Below, one piece after another: positions 1 through 5,190 of a stretch of 9,142 bases of DNA. Position numbers and translations under genes: made by a program. Below the pieces are notes generated by a model. That model was not told where the DNA came from and ran no database searches. It was given only the letters and a program-made list of their open reading frames with translations. Within the stretch, counting starts at the first letter, position 1. Each line of letters opens with the position of its first letter. Source of the stretch: an uncultured Methanomassiliicoccales archaeon (lineage in GTDB: Archaea > Thermoplasmatota > Thermoplasmata > SG8-5); the NCBI GenBank assembly GCA_938004075.1, contig CALKWP010000180.1:1-9142 (forward strand), read 5' to 3'.

Positions 1-1
1 A

Positions 2-646
2 CTGTATGACGAGTTGATGAAATGCCTCGAGGCCGAGAACAAGAAGGCATGCGTAGAATTGATACTGGATAAACTGGAGAAGAAAGAGATAGATATTCTT
101 ACATTATACAGAGAGGTGCTGACGCCGGCTCAGAACCAACTTGTCTGCTGGCAGGACGAGACATTCTGCATCTGGAAGGAGCATGTCAGGACATCCATCA
201 TACGCACAATCATCGAGTGCTGCTACCCTTACGTGGTCTGCGAAGCGGAGAAATACGGCAGGTCCAGAGGTGGAAAGGTTCTCATCGGCTGCCCGAAGGA
301 AGAATACCATGAGATAGGGGCCAGGATGGTGGCTGACTTCTTCACGATGCTTGGGTTCGATGTGATATTTGTGGGCGCCAACACACCGCAGAGGGAATTG
401 ATGGGAGCGCTTGAGCATATCAAACCGCAAATAATAGGCATCAGCGTGACCAACATCTACAACCTGGTTGCGGCAAAGGATCTAGTGGAAGAGCTCAAGG
501 CACTGCGCAAAGAAAAATCACTGGATTTCAAGATTGTGGTCGGCGGAAACGCATTCAGGATGAACCCGGACACGCATAAAGAAATGGGCGTTGATGCCCA
601 TCTCCAGAATTTCGAGGATATTAGAAAATTCTTCGGTGATGCCTGA
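2..646 (+). CDS. Cobalamin (B12)-binding protein, CarH-like motifs, 5' end cut by window
   Basis: Binds a corrinoid in the base-off/His-on mode. Numbering the TTG codon at 14 as residue 1, an N-terminal helical B12-binding cap domain (about 1-80) precedes a Rossmann-type B12 domain (about 87-208). The sequence shows E97-Y-H99-E-I-G102, exactly 41 residues, then S144-V-T, and G177-G178. H99 should be the lower axial ligand. The cap carries W46, nine residues, then E56-H57, matching the Wx9EH signature of adenosylcobalamin photoreceptors CarH/LitR; methyltransferase corrinoid proteins normally have DxHxxG and lack it. The residue after the Trp is Gln47, where Thermus CarH has the His that ligates cobalt after illumination. 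The frame is open to the window edge and the cap begins right there, so the true start, and any extra N-terminal domain, lies upstream. It overlaps the permease start by one base. An ordinary methyltransferase corrinoid protein is the main alternative. Confidence 0.85.
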   Translation: MYDELMKCLEAENKKACVELILDKLEKKEIDILTLYREVLTPAQNQLVCWQDETFCIWKEHVRTSIIRTIIECCYPYVVCEAEKYGRSRGGKVLIGCPKEEYHEIGARMVADFFTMLGFDVIFVGANTPQRELMGALEHIKPQIIGISVTNIYNLVAAKDLVEELKALRKEKSLDFKIVVGGNAFRMNPDTHKEMGVDAHLQNFEDIRKFFGDA

Positions 647-1797
647 TGGTTGCCTTCAAGATCGCCCTGAGGTTCCTCACGTCAAGAAAAAGCCAGACGG
701 TGCTGATAGTTCTGGGGCTGGCGATTGCAATCTCGGTTCAGCTTTTCGTCGGGATACTCATCAGCAGCCTGCAGGTGGGCCTGGTGGATGCTGTGACCGG
801 AACTGCGCCGCACATCACGATTGAATCCAATGTGGAAGGCCAGGGAATCGGCGATTGGAGCGTAACAGCAGCGGAAATCCGGGACATGGAAGGGGTGACC
901 GGGGTCACTGCCAGCGCATTTTCTTATACTTTGGTTTCCTATCAAAATAGAAACATATCCTCCGGGATTAAAGGGCTTGACCTTGCTTCTGCAAGTTCCA
1001 TGTATGATATCCCCGATTCATTAATCGAGGGAAGCATGCCGACCGCGCAAGACCATGTGCTGGTTGGCACCGTCCTGAATTCCGAGCTGCTGGTTCCGGT
1101 GAACTCAACAATAAGCGTCGTGAACTGGGATAGGACCATAATAAATCTGACAGTTACAGGAATTTACAAATCCGGCAACTCGTTCACCGATAATCAGATC
1201 ATTGCCAATCTTGACATATGCCAGGATATATTCAATCTTGGCAGTTCGGTAGACGCGATAGAGGTTCAGGTAGATGATGTGTTCATGGCAGACACAATTG
1301 CAACGAGTATTACGATTCAACTTAATGATGCTACTCTGAAATCCACAAATTGGAAGGATAACAGCGAGGACCTTCTGAACGCGCTTCAGAGCCAGAGCCT
1401 TTCCAGCTATATGATACAGGCTTTCGTCCTTATTTCGGTTGTCATAGCTATCACCAGTGTGCTAGCCATAACCGTGCTTCAGAAATCCAAGCAGATAGGC
1501 ATACTGAAGGCCATGGGAATAAAAGACAGGACCGCAAGCCTGATATTCCTTTATCAGGGCCTTCTCCTTGGCATAATGGGCGCCATCGGCGGCATACTCA
1601 TCGGCCTCTTCCTGCTGTACGGATTCATTTTCGGCACCAGCAGCGGCGAAGAGGAGCCTCTGATCAAATTGATAATAGACTTCAAATTCATCGCGCTTTC
1701 TGGAACTATTGCAATAATATCATCAATAGTCGCATCGCTCCTTCCCGCGAGAAAGTCATCAAAGCTCAGCCCTGTGGAGGTGATTCGCAATGGCTAA
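646..1797 (+). CDS. ABC transporter permease, LolC/MacB/FtsX family
   Basis: Membrane subunit of a type VII-like (mechanotransmission or lipid/peptide-extruding) ABC transporter. It has 383 residues and the four-helix MacB/LolC layout: helix 1 at about 18-42, a large extracytoplasmic MacB-PCD-type domain at about 45-250, then helices at about 256-279, 302-327 and 347-366 forming the FtsX domain. Family hallmarks are visible: a K-Q-I-G-I-L-K-A-M-G coupling helix (282-291), a following Y-Q-G-L-L-L-G segment, and a C-terminal P-A-R-K-S-S-K-L-S-P-V-E-V-I stretch. Its ATG shares the A of the preceding TGA (TGATG), with GGTGAT five bases upstream as ribosome site, so translation is coupled to the B12 protein. 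It overlaps the ATPase gene by 8 bases. The substrate cannot be read from sequence; in an archaeon, lipoprotein sorting as in Gram-negative Lol is unlikely. Confidence 0.93.
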   Translation: MVAFKIALRFLTSRKSQTVLIVLGLAIAISVQLFVGILISSLQVGLVDAVTGTAPHITIESNVEGQGIGDWSVTAAEIRDMEGVTGVTASAFSYTLVSYQNRNISSGIKGLDLASASSMYDIPDSLIEGSMPTAQDHVLVGTVLNSELLVPVNSTISVVNWDRTIINLTVTGIYKSGNSFTDNQIIANLDICQDIFNLGSSVDAIEVQVDDVFMADTIATSITIQLNDATLKSTNWKDNSEDLLNALQSQSLSSYMIQAFVLISVVIAITSVLAITVLQKSKQIGILKAMGIKDRTASLIFLYQGLLLGIMGAIGGILIGLFLLYGFIFGTSSGEEEPLIKLIIDFKFIALSGTIAIISSIVASLLPARKSSKLSPVEVIRNG

Positions 1798-2476
1798 CAT
1801 ACTGGAAGCCAGGAAGATCGCCAAGATATACAGAGGCGCGGTGGATACCCAGGTCCTTTACGATATAGACCTTGCTTTTGAGGAGGGCAGCTTCAACTCA
1901 ATCATAGGCCAATCAGGAAGCGGGAAATCCACATTGCTGAATATCCTGGGAACGCTGGACAGGCCAACGACCGGAAGCCTCATTATCGCAGGCAAGGAAA
2001 CCGCAAAGATGAGGAAGGATCAGCTTGCCGAGCTGAGAAACGAAACAATCGGTTTCATTTTCCAGTTCCATCATCTGCTTCCGGAATTCACAGCCAGAGA
2101 AAATGTCATGATACCTGCACAGATTAAAAGAGCAGCAGACAAGGATTCCAGCAGCAGGGCTGACGAGATAATGGACCTCCTCGGCCTGAAGGACGTGAAG
2201 AACAACCTCTCCACAAAGATGTCCGGTGGCCAGCAGCAGAGGGCGGCCATTGCAAGAGCGCTTATCAACAACCCCAAAATTATTCTGGCGGATGAGCCAA
2301 CCGGCAACCTGGATTCCGACACCAGCGAGAATGTCTATGACTATTTCAGAATGATAAACGCCAAATTCAAAACAACATTCATAATCGTAACGCACGACAG
2401 AAAAATAGCTGAGCAAACAGACAGAATCGTCGAGATAAGGGACGGAAGGATCCGCAGCGACCTGAAATTGGTGTAA
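1790..2476 (+). CDS. ABC transporter ATP-binding protein, LolD/MacB type
   Basis: Cytoplasmic ATPase that pairs with the permease just upstream. All ABC elements are present in 228 residues: Walker A G40-Q-S-G-S-G-K-S-T48, Q-loop at Q92 inside F-Q-F-H-H-L-L-P-E-F (a stretch typical of LolD), signature M-S-G-G-Q-Q-Q-R (144-151), Walker B ending A-D168?-E-P with the catalytic Glu at 169, D-loop N-L-D, and switch His at 202 in I-V-T-H-D. Length is normal for the family. The ATG lies 8 bases inside the permease gene and is preceded by an excellent ribosome site, GGAGGTGA at 1776-1783 with six bases of spacing. One such ATPase and one permease would give an A2B2 transporter, that is, a permease homodimer, unless another permease lies elsewhere. 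Function as an exporter or mechanotransducer is inferred from the family; the cargo is unknown. Confidence 0.95.
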   Translation: MANILEARKIAKIYRGAVDTQVLYDIDLAFEEGSFNSIIGQSGSGKSTLLNILGTLDRPTTGSLIIAGKETAKMRKDQLAELRNETIGFIFQFHHLLPEFTARENVMIPAQIKRAADKDSSSRADEIMDLLGLKDVKNNLSTKMSGGQQQRAAIARALINNPKIILADEPTGNLDSDTSENVYDYFRMINAKFKTTFIIVTHDRKIAEQTDRIVEIRDGRIRSDLKLV

Positions 2477-2623
2477 TAATATTAGATATTCCGTAATAAT
2501 TATAATTCATGATAAAGAGTTGTTCATAGTCTATAGTTTTGTGATTAATTACGCACAACAACAATAGTATTTGCTTATTTTCGTAATAATAATTACATAA
2601 ACAGTATTACATACAATAGATGA
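2477..2623. other. AT-rich spacer between convergent genes
   Basis: This 147-base spacer separates the 3' end of the ABC ATPase gene from the 3' end of the minus-strand hydrolase gene. It holds no credible ORF. It contains short AT inverted repeats (AATAT-TAG-ATATT at 2478-2490, the palindrome AATTATAATT at 2498-2507, GTAAT-AATA-ATTAC at 2583-2596) and short T-runs, which fit archaeal oligo-T termination from both sides, but no strong GC hairpin. Confidence 0.5.
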
Positions 2624-3235
2624 TTAGGGGATGTGCGCGAATTCTTCCATCGAACCGGCAAGTAATGTTTTATTCACCTTCTTCTGATTGCCCAGGCTGT
2701 CGGATGGAACTTCCCCGTAATCATGACCGGGATAAATTATTACATCGTCGGGAAGAGATTTTATGCGCTGCAGGGATGCAAATAACTGCGGGTTGCTTCC
2801 GCCCGCCAGATCGGTTCTTCCGCAATCGCCGATGAACAGGGTATCACCTGTGAAAAGCGCCTTCCCATCAGCAAGGACACACAAGCTCCCAGGTGTATGG
2901 CCTGGCGTGAGAAGGAACTCAAGGCGCATATTGCCCACCATCAGAATCTCGCCATCCGATACTGTCCTGGTGACGTCCTCAAGCATGCTAGCATCTTCTA
3001 CAGATGATAATATCTCGCAACAGTACAATCCGGCAAGGCGGGAGTTATCAGCGGTATGGTCCCGGTGATGATGCGTATCAATCACACAAACCAACTCAAG
3101 GTTCTTCGAACCGATGAACTTCATGGCTTCGCTCGCATTGTTCCCGGGGTCTATCAATGCGCATTTTTGAGTCTGGGTGCATTGCACAAGATAGCTGAAA
3201 TTATCGATACCTACGCGAATCGGTGTGATTTGCAT
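2624..3235 (-). CDS. Metallo-beta-lactamase-fold hydrolase, ETHE1/GloB-like
   Basis: A 203-residue metal-dependent hydrolase or dioxygenase of the glyoxalase II / ETHE1 branch, predicted cytosolic (no signal peptide). All metal ligands are visible: T-H55-H-H57-R-D59-H60, H113 in P-G-H-T-P-G-S, D131 in F-T-G-D-T-L-F, and H171 in Y-P-G-H-D-Y. The G-R-T-D-L-A-G-G stretch after D131 and the Y-P-G-H-D-Y motif are typical of persulfide dioxygenases (ETHE1) and of the short archaeal and bacterial 'MBL-fold hydrolases' related to GloB. The protein ends soon after H171, so the extra C-terminal helical substrate domain of true glyoxalase II (about 250 residues) is missing. Activity on glutathione thioesters, persulfides or another thiol derivative cannot be distinguished here. 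It starts at ATG 3235 with only a weak AGGGGTT-like site, and it is divergent from the next gene across 62 bases. Confidence 0.9.
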   Translation of the reverse strand: MQITPIRVGIDNFSYLVQCTQTQKCALIDPGNNASEAMKFIGSKNLELVCVIDTHHHRDHTADNSRLAGLYCCEILSSVEDASMLEDVTRTVSDGEILMVGNMRLEFLLTPGHTPGSLCVLADGKALFTGDTLFIGDCGRTDLAGGSNPQLFASLQRIKSLPDDVIIYPGHDYGEVPSDSLGNQKKVNKTLLAGSMEEFAHIP

Positions 3236-3297
3236 GCTAACCCCTAGTGTTTCGACACTTATTTCTATTTCTATGACAATATAGCATCGGTGAAGAA
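3236..3297. promoter_or_regulatory. Divergent promoter region
   Basis: Sixty-two bases serve two diverging genes, so both promoters must overlap here. An AT-rich core at about 3260-3274 (TTATTTCTATTTCTAT) sits about 30 bases from each start codon and could supply TATA elements in both directions. On the plus side GGTGA at 3289-3293, four bases before ATG 3298, is a clear ribosome site. No exact TATA consensus is present, so element positions are tentative. Confidence 0.45.
3246..3259. repeat. Inverted repeat AGTGT-TTCG-ACACT
   Basis: A perfect 5-bp inverted repeat with a 4-base centre lies 11-24 bases before the hydrolase ATG, inside the divergent promoter region. It could be an operator for a dimeric repressor or a small hairpin in the hydrolase mRNA leader. 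The plus-strand RNA would have a UUCG loop. Confidence 0.4.
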
Positions 3298-3909
3298 ATG
3301 AAGGTTGCGGAAATCGAGAGAATTATGGACAACATACTTGCGAGGACAGAACAGATGATCCGCGAGGGGAAACGGGAAAGCATACTCAATGAACAGTTCT
3401 TCCACCATCAGTTCTCGAGCCTGGCGACAAGGCATTATGTGGACCAGAAAGTAGACCCTTACAAGGAGTTGATAATCATTCCGGACCATCCAACCAAAGC
3501 CCTTTATTCGTGGAAGGAATTTAACCTCAATCGACCCAAGACAACTCAAAAGAACGCACTAGACAGCGGCCACCCGGGAAAATTCGATTTTGTCATCAGG
3601 GACGATCCGCGGATACATATGGAATGGAAGGGGCCGGCGCTTTACACCACAAGAGAAGTCGCACAGGATCTGACAAAGCTCCTGATGCTTGAGGGGCGCA
3701 AGCCGGTTAAGATATTCGCTGCAATCATAACCAGCGCAACCGAGGGAGACCAGCGCCATATCCATGAACTGACAACAAGATTTTACCAAGCTCTGGAATT
3801 TGCACAGGTGATACTGGAAATTGATGACATTCACAGAACAAATCTCCACGCGTACATCGCCACAGTGCCCGATTCAGGAGCGGAGAAGTTCATCTGGGGG
3901 AAAGTGTGA
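3298..3909 (+). CDS. Uncharacterised protein, possible PD-(D/E)XK nuclease fold
   Basis: I do not recognise this 203-residue protein as a named family. The N-terminus (1-50) looks helical, with a charged stretch R-E-S-I-L-N-E-Q-F-F at 27-36. The middle contains G-K-F-D97-F-V-I, then eleven residues, then E109-W-K111-G, followed by a predicted helix with Q123-D124 and K127. This D-(x11)-E-x-K arrangement on two short beta strands followed by a helix is what PD-(D/E)XK restriction-endonuclease-like proteins show, and E28 or E32 could be the first-helix acidic residue. A later hydrophobic strand V-K-I-F-A-A-I-I-T (137-145) would fit the core sheet. No DNA-binding or helicase domain is fused and no methylase lies nearby, so it is not an obvious restriction enzyme. 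The start is supported by GGTGA four bases upstream. Fold assignment is inference from motif spacing. Confidence 0.85.
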   Translation: MKVAEIERIMDNILARTEQMIREGKRESILNEQFFHHQFSSLATRHYVDQKVDPYKELIIIPDHPTKALYSWKEFNLNRPKTTQKNALDSGHPGKFDFVIRDDPRIHMEWKGPALYTTREVAQDLTKLLMLEGRKPVKIFAAIITSATEGDQRHIHELTTRFYQALEFAQVILEIDDIHRTNLHAYIATVPDSGAEKFIWGKV

Positions 3910-4296
3910 GAGCGGCGATATCATACAACCCAATATGACGAATAATGGCAGATAAAATAGATTACATTATTTATCAGGTGATTGATTATTTATAATTGAA
4001 TTAAGATAATATTATTTGATTAGATGCAATGAAAAATAGAAACCGTGAAATAATTTCAGAGTTAATCTAAAGCGGCGAAGAATTTATACATGAAAAATAT
4101 TTTTCAAAATATTCGAGGAATGATGAAAAGTTAAAATATTAAATAAATTATATTAAATATATATTTTTATGTAATCGCATCTGGCTATTGTTCAAATTGT
4201 GATAAAAATTATTGAAAATAATGAAATTTGTGAAACGATTTTATCCATACAATTAATTATATATATATTCATTTATGATTTAAATTATACATATGT
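3910..4296. other. Long AT-rich intergenic region
   Basis: No gene is visible here. The first 50 bases have ordinary composition; from about 3961 on GC falls to about 19% by hand count (67 of 360 bases to 4320), far below the flanking genes. It contains direct repeats of ATTATTTAT near its left end, an ATTATT-GAA-AATAAT inverted repeat at 4208-4222 and the palindrome listed separately. I found no tRNA, no CRISPR pattern and no ORF with a ribosome site. It probably holds the terminator of the preceding gene and upstream promoter sequence of the lysine-rich gene. Confidence 0.6.
4091..4106. repeat. 16-bp perfect palindrome in AT-rich gap
   Basis: TGAAAAATATTTTTCA reads identically on both strands, with A- and T-tracts abutting at the centre. 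It could be a curved or protein-binding site, but in a 19% GC region such palindromes also arise by chance. Confidence 0.35.
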
Positions 4297-4304
4297 TTTA
4301 TATA
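4297..4304 (+). promoter_or_regulatory. TATA box of the lysine-rich gene
   Basis: TTTATATA matches the archaeal TATA consensus TTTAWATA exactly. Transcription would be expected to start about 25 bases downstream, near 4325-4328, giving a 5' leader of about 32-35 bases before ATG 4360. Confidence 0.55.
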
Positions 4305-4326
4305 TTATTAAACCAATTACCATTCA

Positions 4327-4345
4327 GTAGATCATGAAGATCTAC
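4327..4345 (+). repeat. 7-bp hairpin at the predicted transcript start
   Basis: GTAGATC, loop ATGAA, GATCTAC: a perfect 7-bp inverted repeat that would begin essentially at the predicted first base of the mRNA and end 14 bases before the start codon. It may stabilise the 5' end of the transcript or act as an operator for a dimeric protein. It leaves the weak site GGGATGGAA (4346-4354) unpaired. Confidence 0.5.
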
Positions 4346-4359
4346 GGGATGGAAATATT

Positions 4360-4512
4360 ATGCCACCGAAAAAAGCAGCAAAGAAAGTAGTGAAGAAGAA
4401 AGCGCCGGCAAAGAAGCCGGCAAAGAAGCCAGTCGCCAAGAAGGCACCAGCAAAGAAGCCTGTGGCGAAGAAGAAGGCCCCCGCGAAGAAGACCGCAGCC
4501 AAGAAGAAGTAA
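4360..4512 (+). CDS. Small Lys/Ala/Pro-rich histone-H1-tail-like protein
   Basis: A 50-residue highly basic protein: 23 Lys, 13 Ala, 8 Pro, 4 Val, one Thr, one Met, no acidic residue and no aromatic. It is built from P-A-K-K and P-V-A-K-K repeats, like the C-terminal tail of eukaryotic histone H1 and bacterial H1-like or AlgP/Hc1-type tails; no globular domain is present. It should be disordered and bind nucleic acid through charge, so a nucleoid-compacting or RNA-binding role is likely but inferred. At DNA level the 12-base unit CCGGCAAAGAAG occurs twice in tandem (4405-4428), suggesting growth by repeat duplication. GC is 53% (81 of 153) inside a very AT-rich surround. A consensus TATA box, a 5' hairpin and a T-run-ended 3' hairpin frame it as a monocistronic unit, which supports it as a real gene despite its length. 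Ribosome site weak. Confidence 0.8.
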   Translation: MPPKKAAKKVVKKKAPAKKPAKKPVAKKAPAKKPVAKKKAPAKKTAAKKK

Positions 4513-4529
4513 TCGCGGGCAAAAGGTTC

Positions 4530-4607
4530 GAGTGTCACACCCGTGATGACTCGCCGTGATGCTTTCTGTTTCACAGGCTGTCAACAGGTGGACACTCCTA
4601 CTTTTTT
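4530..4607 (+). terminator. Long imperfect hairpin followed by T-run
   Basis: Beginning 17 bases after the lysine-rich gene's stop, GAGTGTC (4530-4536) plus CACC (4538-4541) pairs with GGTG (4587-4590) plus GACACTC (4591-4597), with one bulged A. Inside, GAC/GTC (4548-4550, 4580-4582), GCC/GGC (4553-4555, 4576-4578) and GTGA/TCAC (4556-4559, 4571-4574) continue the stem to an apical loop of about 11 bases. T6 follows at 4602-4607. The size is larger than needed for termination, so it may also protect the mRNA or be processed as a small RNA. Confidence 0.6.
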
Positions 4608-4644
4608 ATTGAATTGAATATTTTTACTATCAATTGGATGTTCT

Positions 4645-4673
4645 GAATATATTTGGCGCGAATAAATATATTC
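4645..4673. repeat. 10-bp inverted repeat between convergent genes
   Basis: GAATATATTT (4645-4654) and AAATATATTC (4664-4673) are perfect complements around the 9-base loop GGCGCGAAT. It lies 16 bases beyond the stop of the minus-strand operon and 38 bases after the T-run of the plus-strand unit. An AU-rich stem with a GC-rich loop is an odd terminator; it may mark the 3' end of the operon or be a protein-binding site. Confidence 0.5.
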
Positions 4674-4688
4674 TGTAAATATAATATA

Positions 4689-5168
4689 TTAATATAGATA
4701 TGACATCCAGCGTATGATGAAACCCAGCGCAAATTCCTTCAGTATGAATTGAAAATTGTCGTCAGTGCAATTGAACTCGATGGAGTATTCAGTGAGAGAT
4801 TTCTTTGCTTCTATCACTATTTCTATATCGGTTTTTTCATCGGATTTCTCCCATACGGGCCAAATTTGGAACCCCGATAATTTTTCGTTGATGAAATATT
4901 TCTGTGCGTTGAGGTAGAAGAGTGGGATCTGTATTGCGAAATTTCCAGAATCTTTTTTGATTATGAAATAATTATGAATGGAATCGAATTCAACGCCGCT
5001 CACCATGATGTCTTTTTCATTGTACATTTCATATTTCAGCGTGAATGCCCTCTTCAAGGAATTGACTATTCCAGTCTTGTTCCAGCCTTCCGGTTTTGCC
5101 ATGAATGGCTTGCCGTTCTCTATGACCAGAATGTTGCTGCCCATTCGACGGACCTTGATTCTGTGCAT
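4689..5168 (-). CDS. Unrecognised 159-residue protein, last gene of operon
   Basis: I do not recognise this protein. It is mostly alternating hydrophobic and polar residues, suggesting a beta-rich fold: I-L-V-I-E-N-G-K-P-F-M-A near the start, F-T-L-K-Y-E-M-Y-N-E, H-N-Y-F-I-I-K-K, F-A-I-Q-I-P-L-F-Y, then I-E-I-V-I-E-A. It ends in a hydrophobic helix-like stretch (about 142-157, F-I-L-K-E-F-A-L-G-F-I-I-R-W). A barrel closed around a C-terminal helix would resemble the Tubby/LURP-one fold, but that is a weak guess. It begins 22 bases after the acetyltransferase stop, on the same strand, and is probably cotranscribed. Ribosome site weak at ATG 5168; the Met at codon 9 (ATG 5144) has AAGGTC six bases upstream and is an alternative start. 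It is somewhat more AT-rich than upstream genes of the operon. Confidence 0.8.
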   Translation of the reverse strand: MHRIKVRRMGSNILVIENGKPFMAKPEGWNKTGIVNSLKRAFTLKYEMYNEKDIMVSGVEFDSIHNYFIIKKDSGNFAIQIPLFYLNAQKYFINEKLSGFQIWPVWEKSDEKTDIEIVIEAKKSLTEYSIEFNCTDDNFQFILKEFALGFIIRWMSYLY

Positions 5169-5190
5169 CGGTATTTCATCGTGCAGGTAG

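Noticed and set aside
2..646. Calling the first gene a methanol or methylamine methyltransferase corrinoid protein
   Set aside because: It has ExHxxG rather than DxHxxG and carries the Wx9EH motif; no methyltransferase is in the window. Kept as an alternative only.
3298..3909. Calling the nuclease-like protein a restriction enzyme
   Set aside because: No methyltransferase or specificity gene is nearby and the fold is only inferred from motif spacing.
4120..4180. ATGATGA resembling a C box in the AT-rich gap
   Set aside because: No D box follows within the usual distance.
4335..4391. Out-of-frame ATG and 18-codon upstream ORF overlapping the lysine-rich gene
   Set aside because: The ATG lies in the loop of the 5' hairpin without a ribosome site, and the peptide has no recognisable features.
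4526..4535. GGTTCGAGT resembling a tRNA T-loop
   Set aside because: No acceptor, D or anticodon arm can be folded around it.
4332..4584. Two overlapping minus-strand ORFs of 80 codons, one rich in Phe/Ala/Gly
   Set aside because: They are antisense readings of the Lys/Ala/Pro repeats and the 3' hairpin; no ribosome site, and the composition is explained by reversed AAG, GCC and CCG codons.
4543..4600. Possible box C/D guide RNA (GTGATGA at 4543 and GTGATG at 4556)
   Set aside because: No CTGA box occurs at the required downstream positions, and the bases are better used in the long hairpin.
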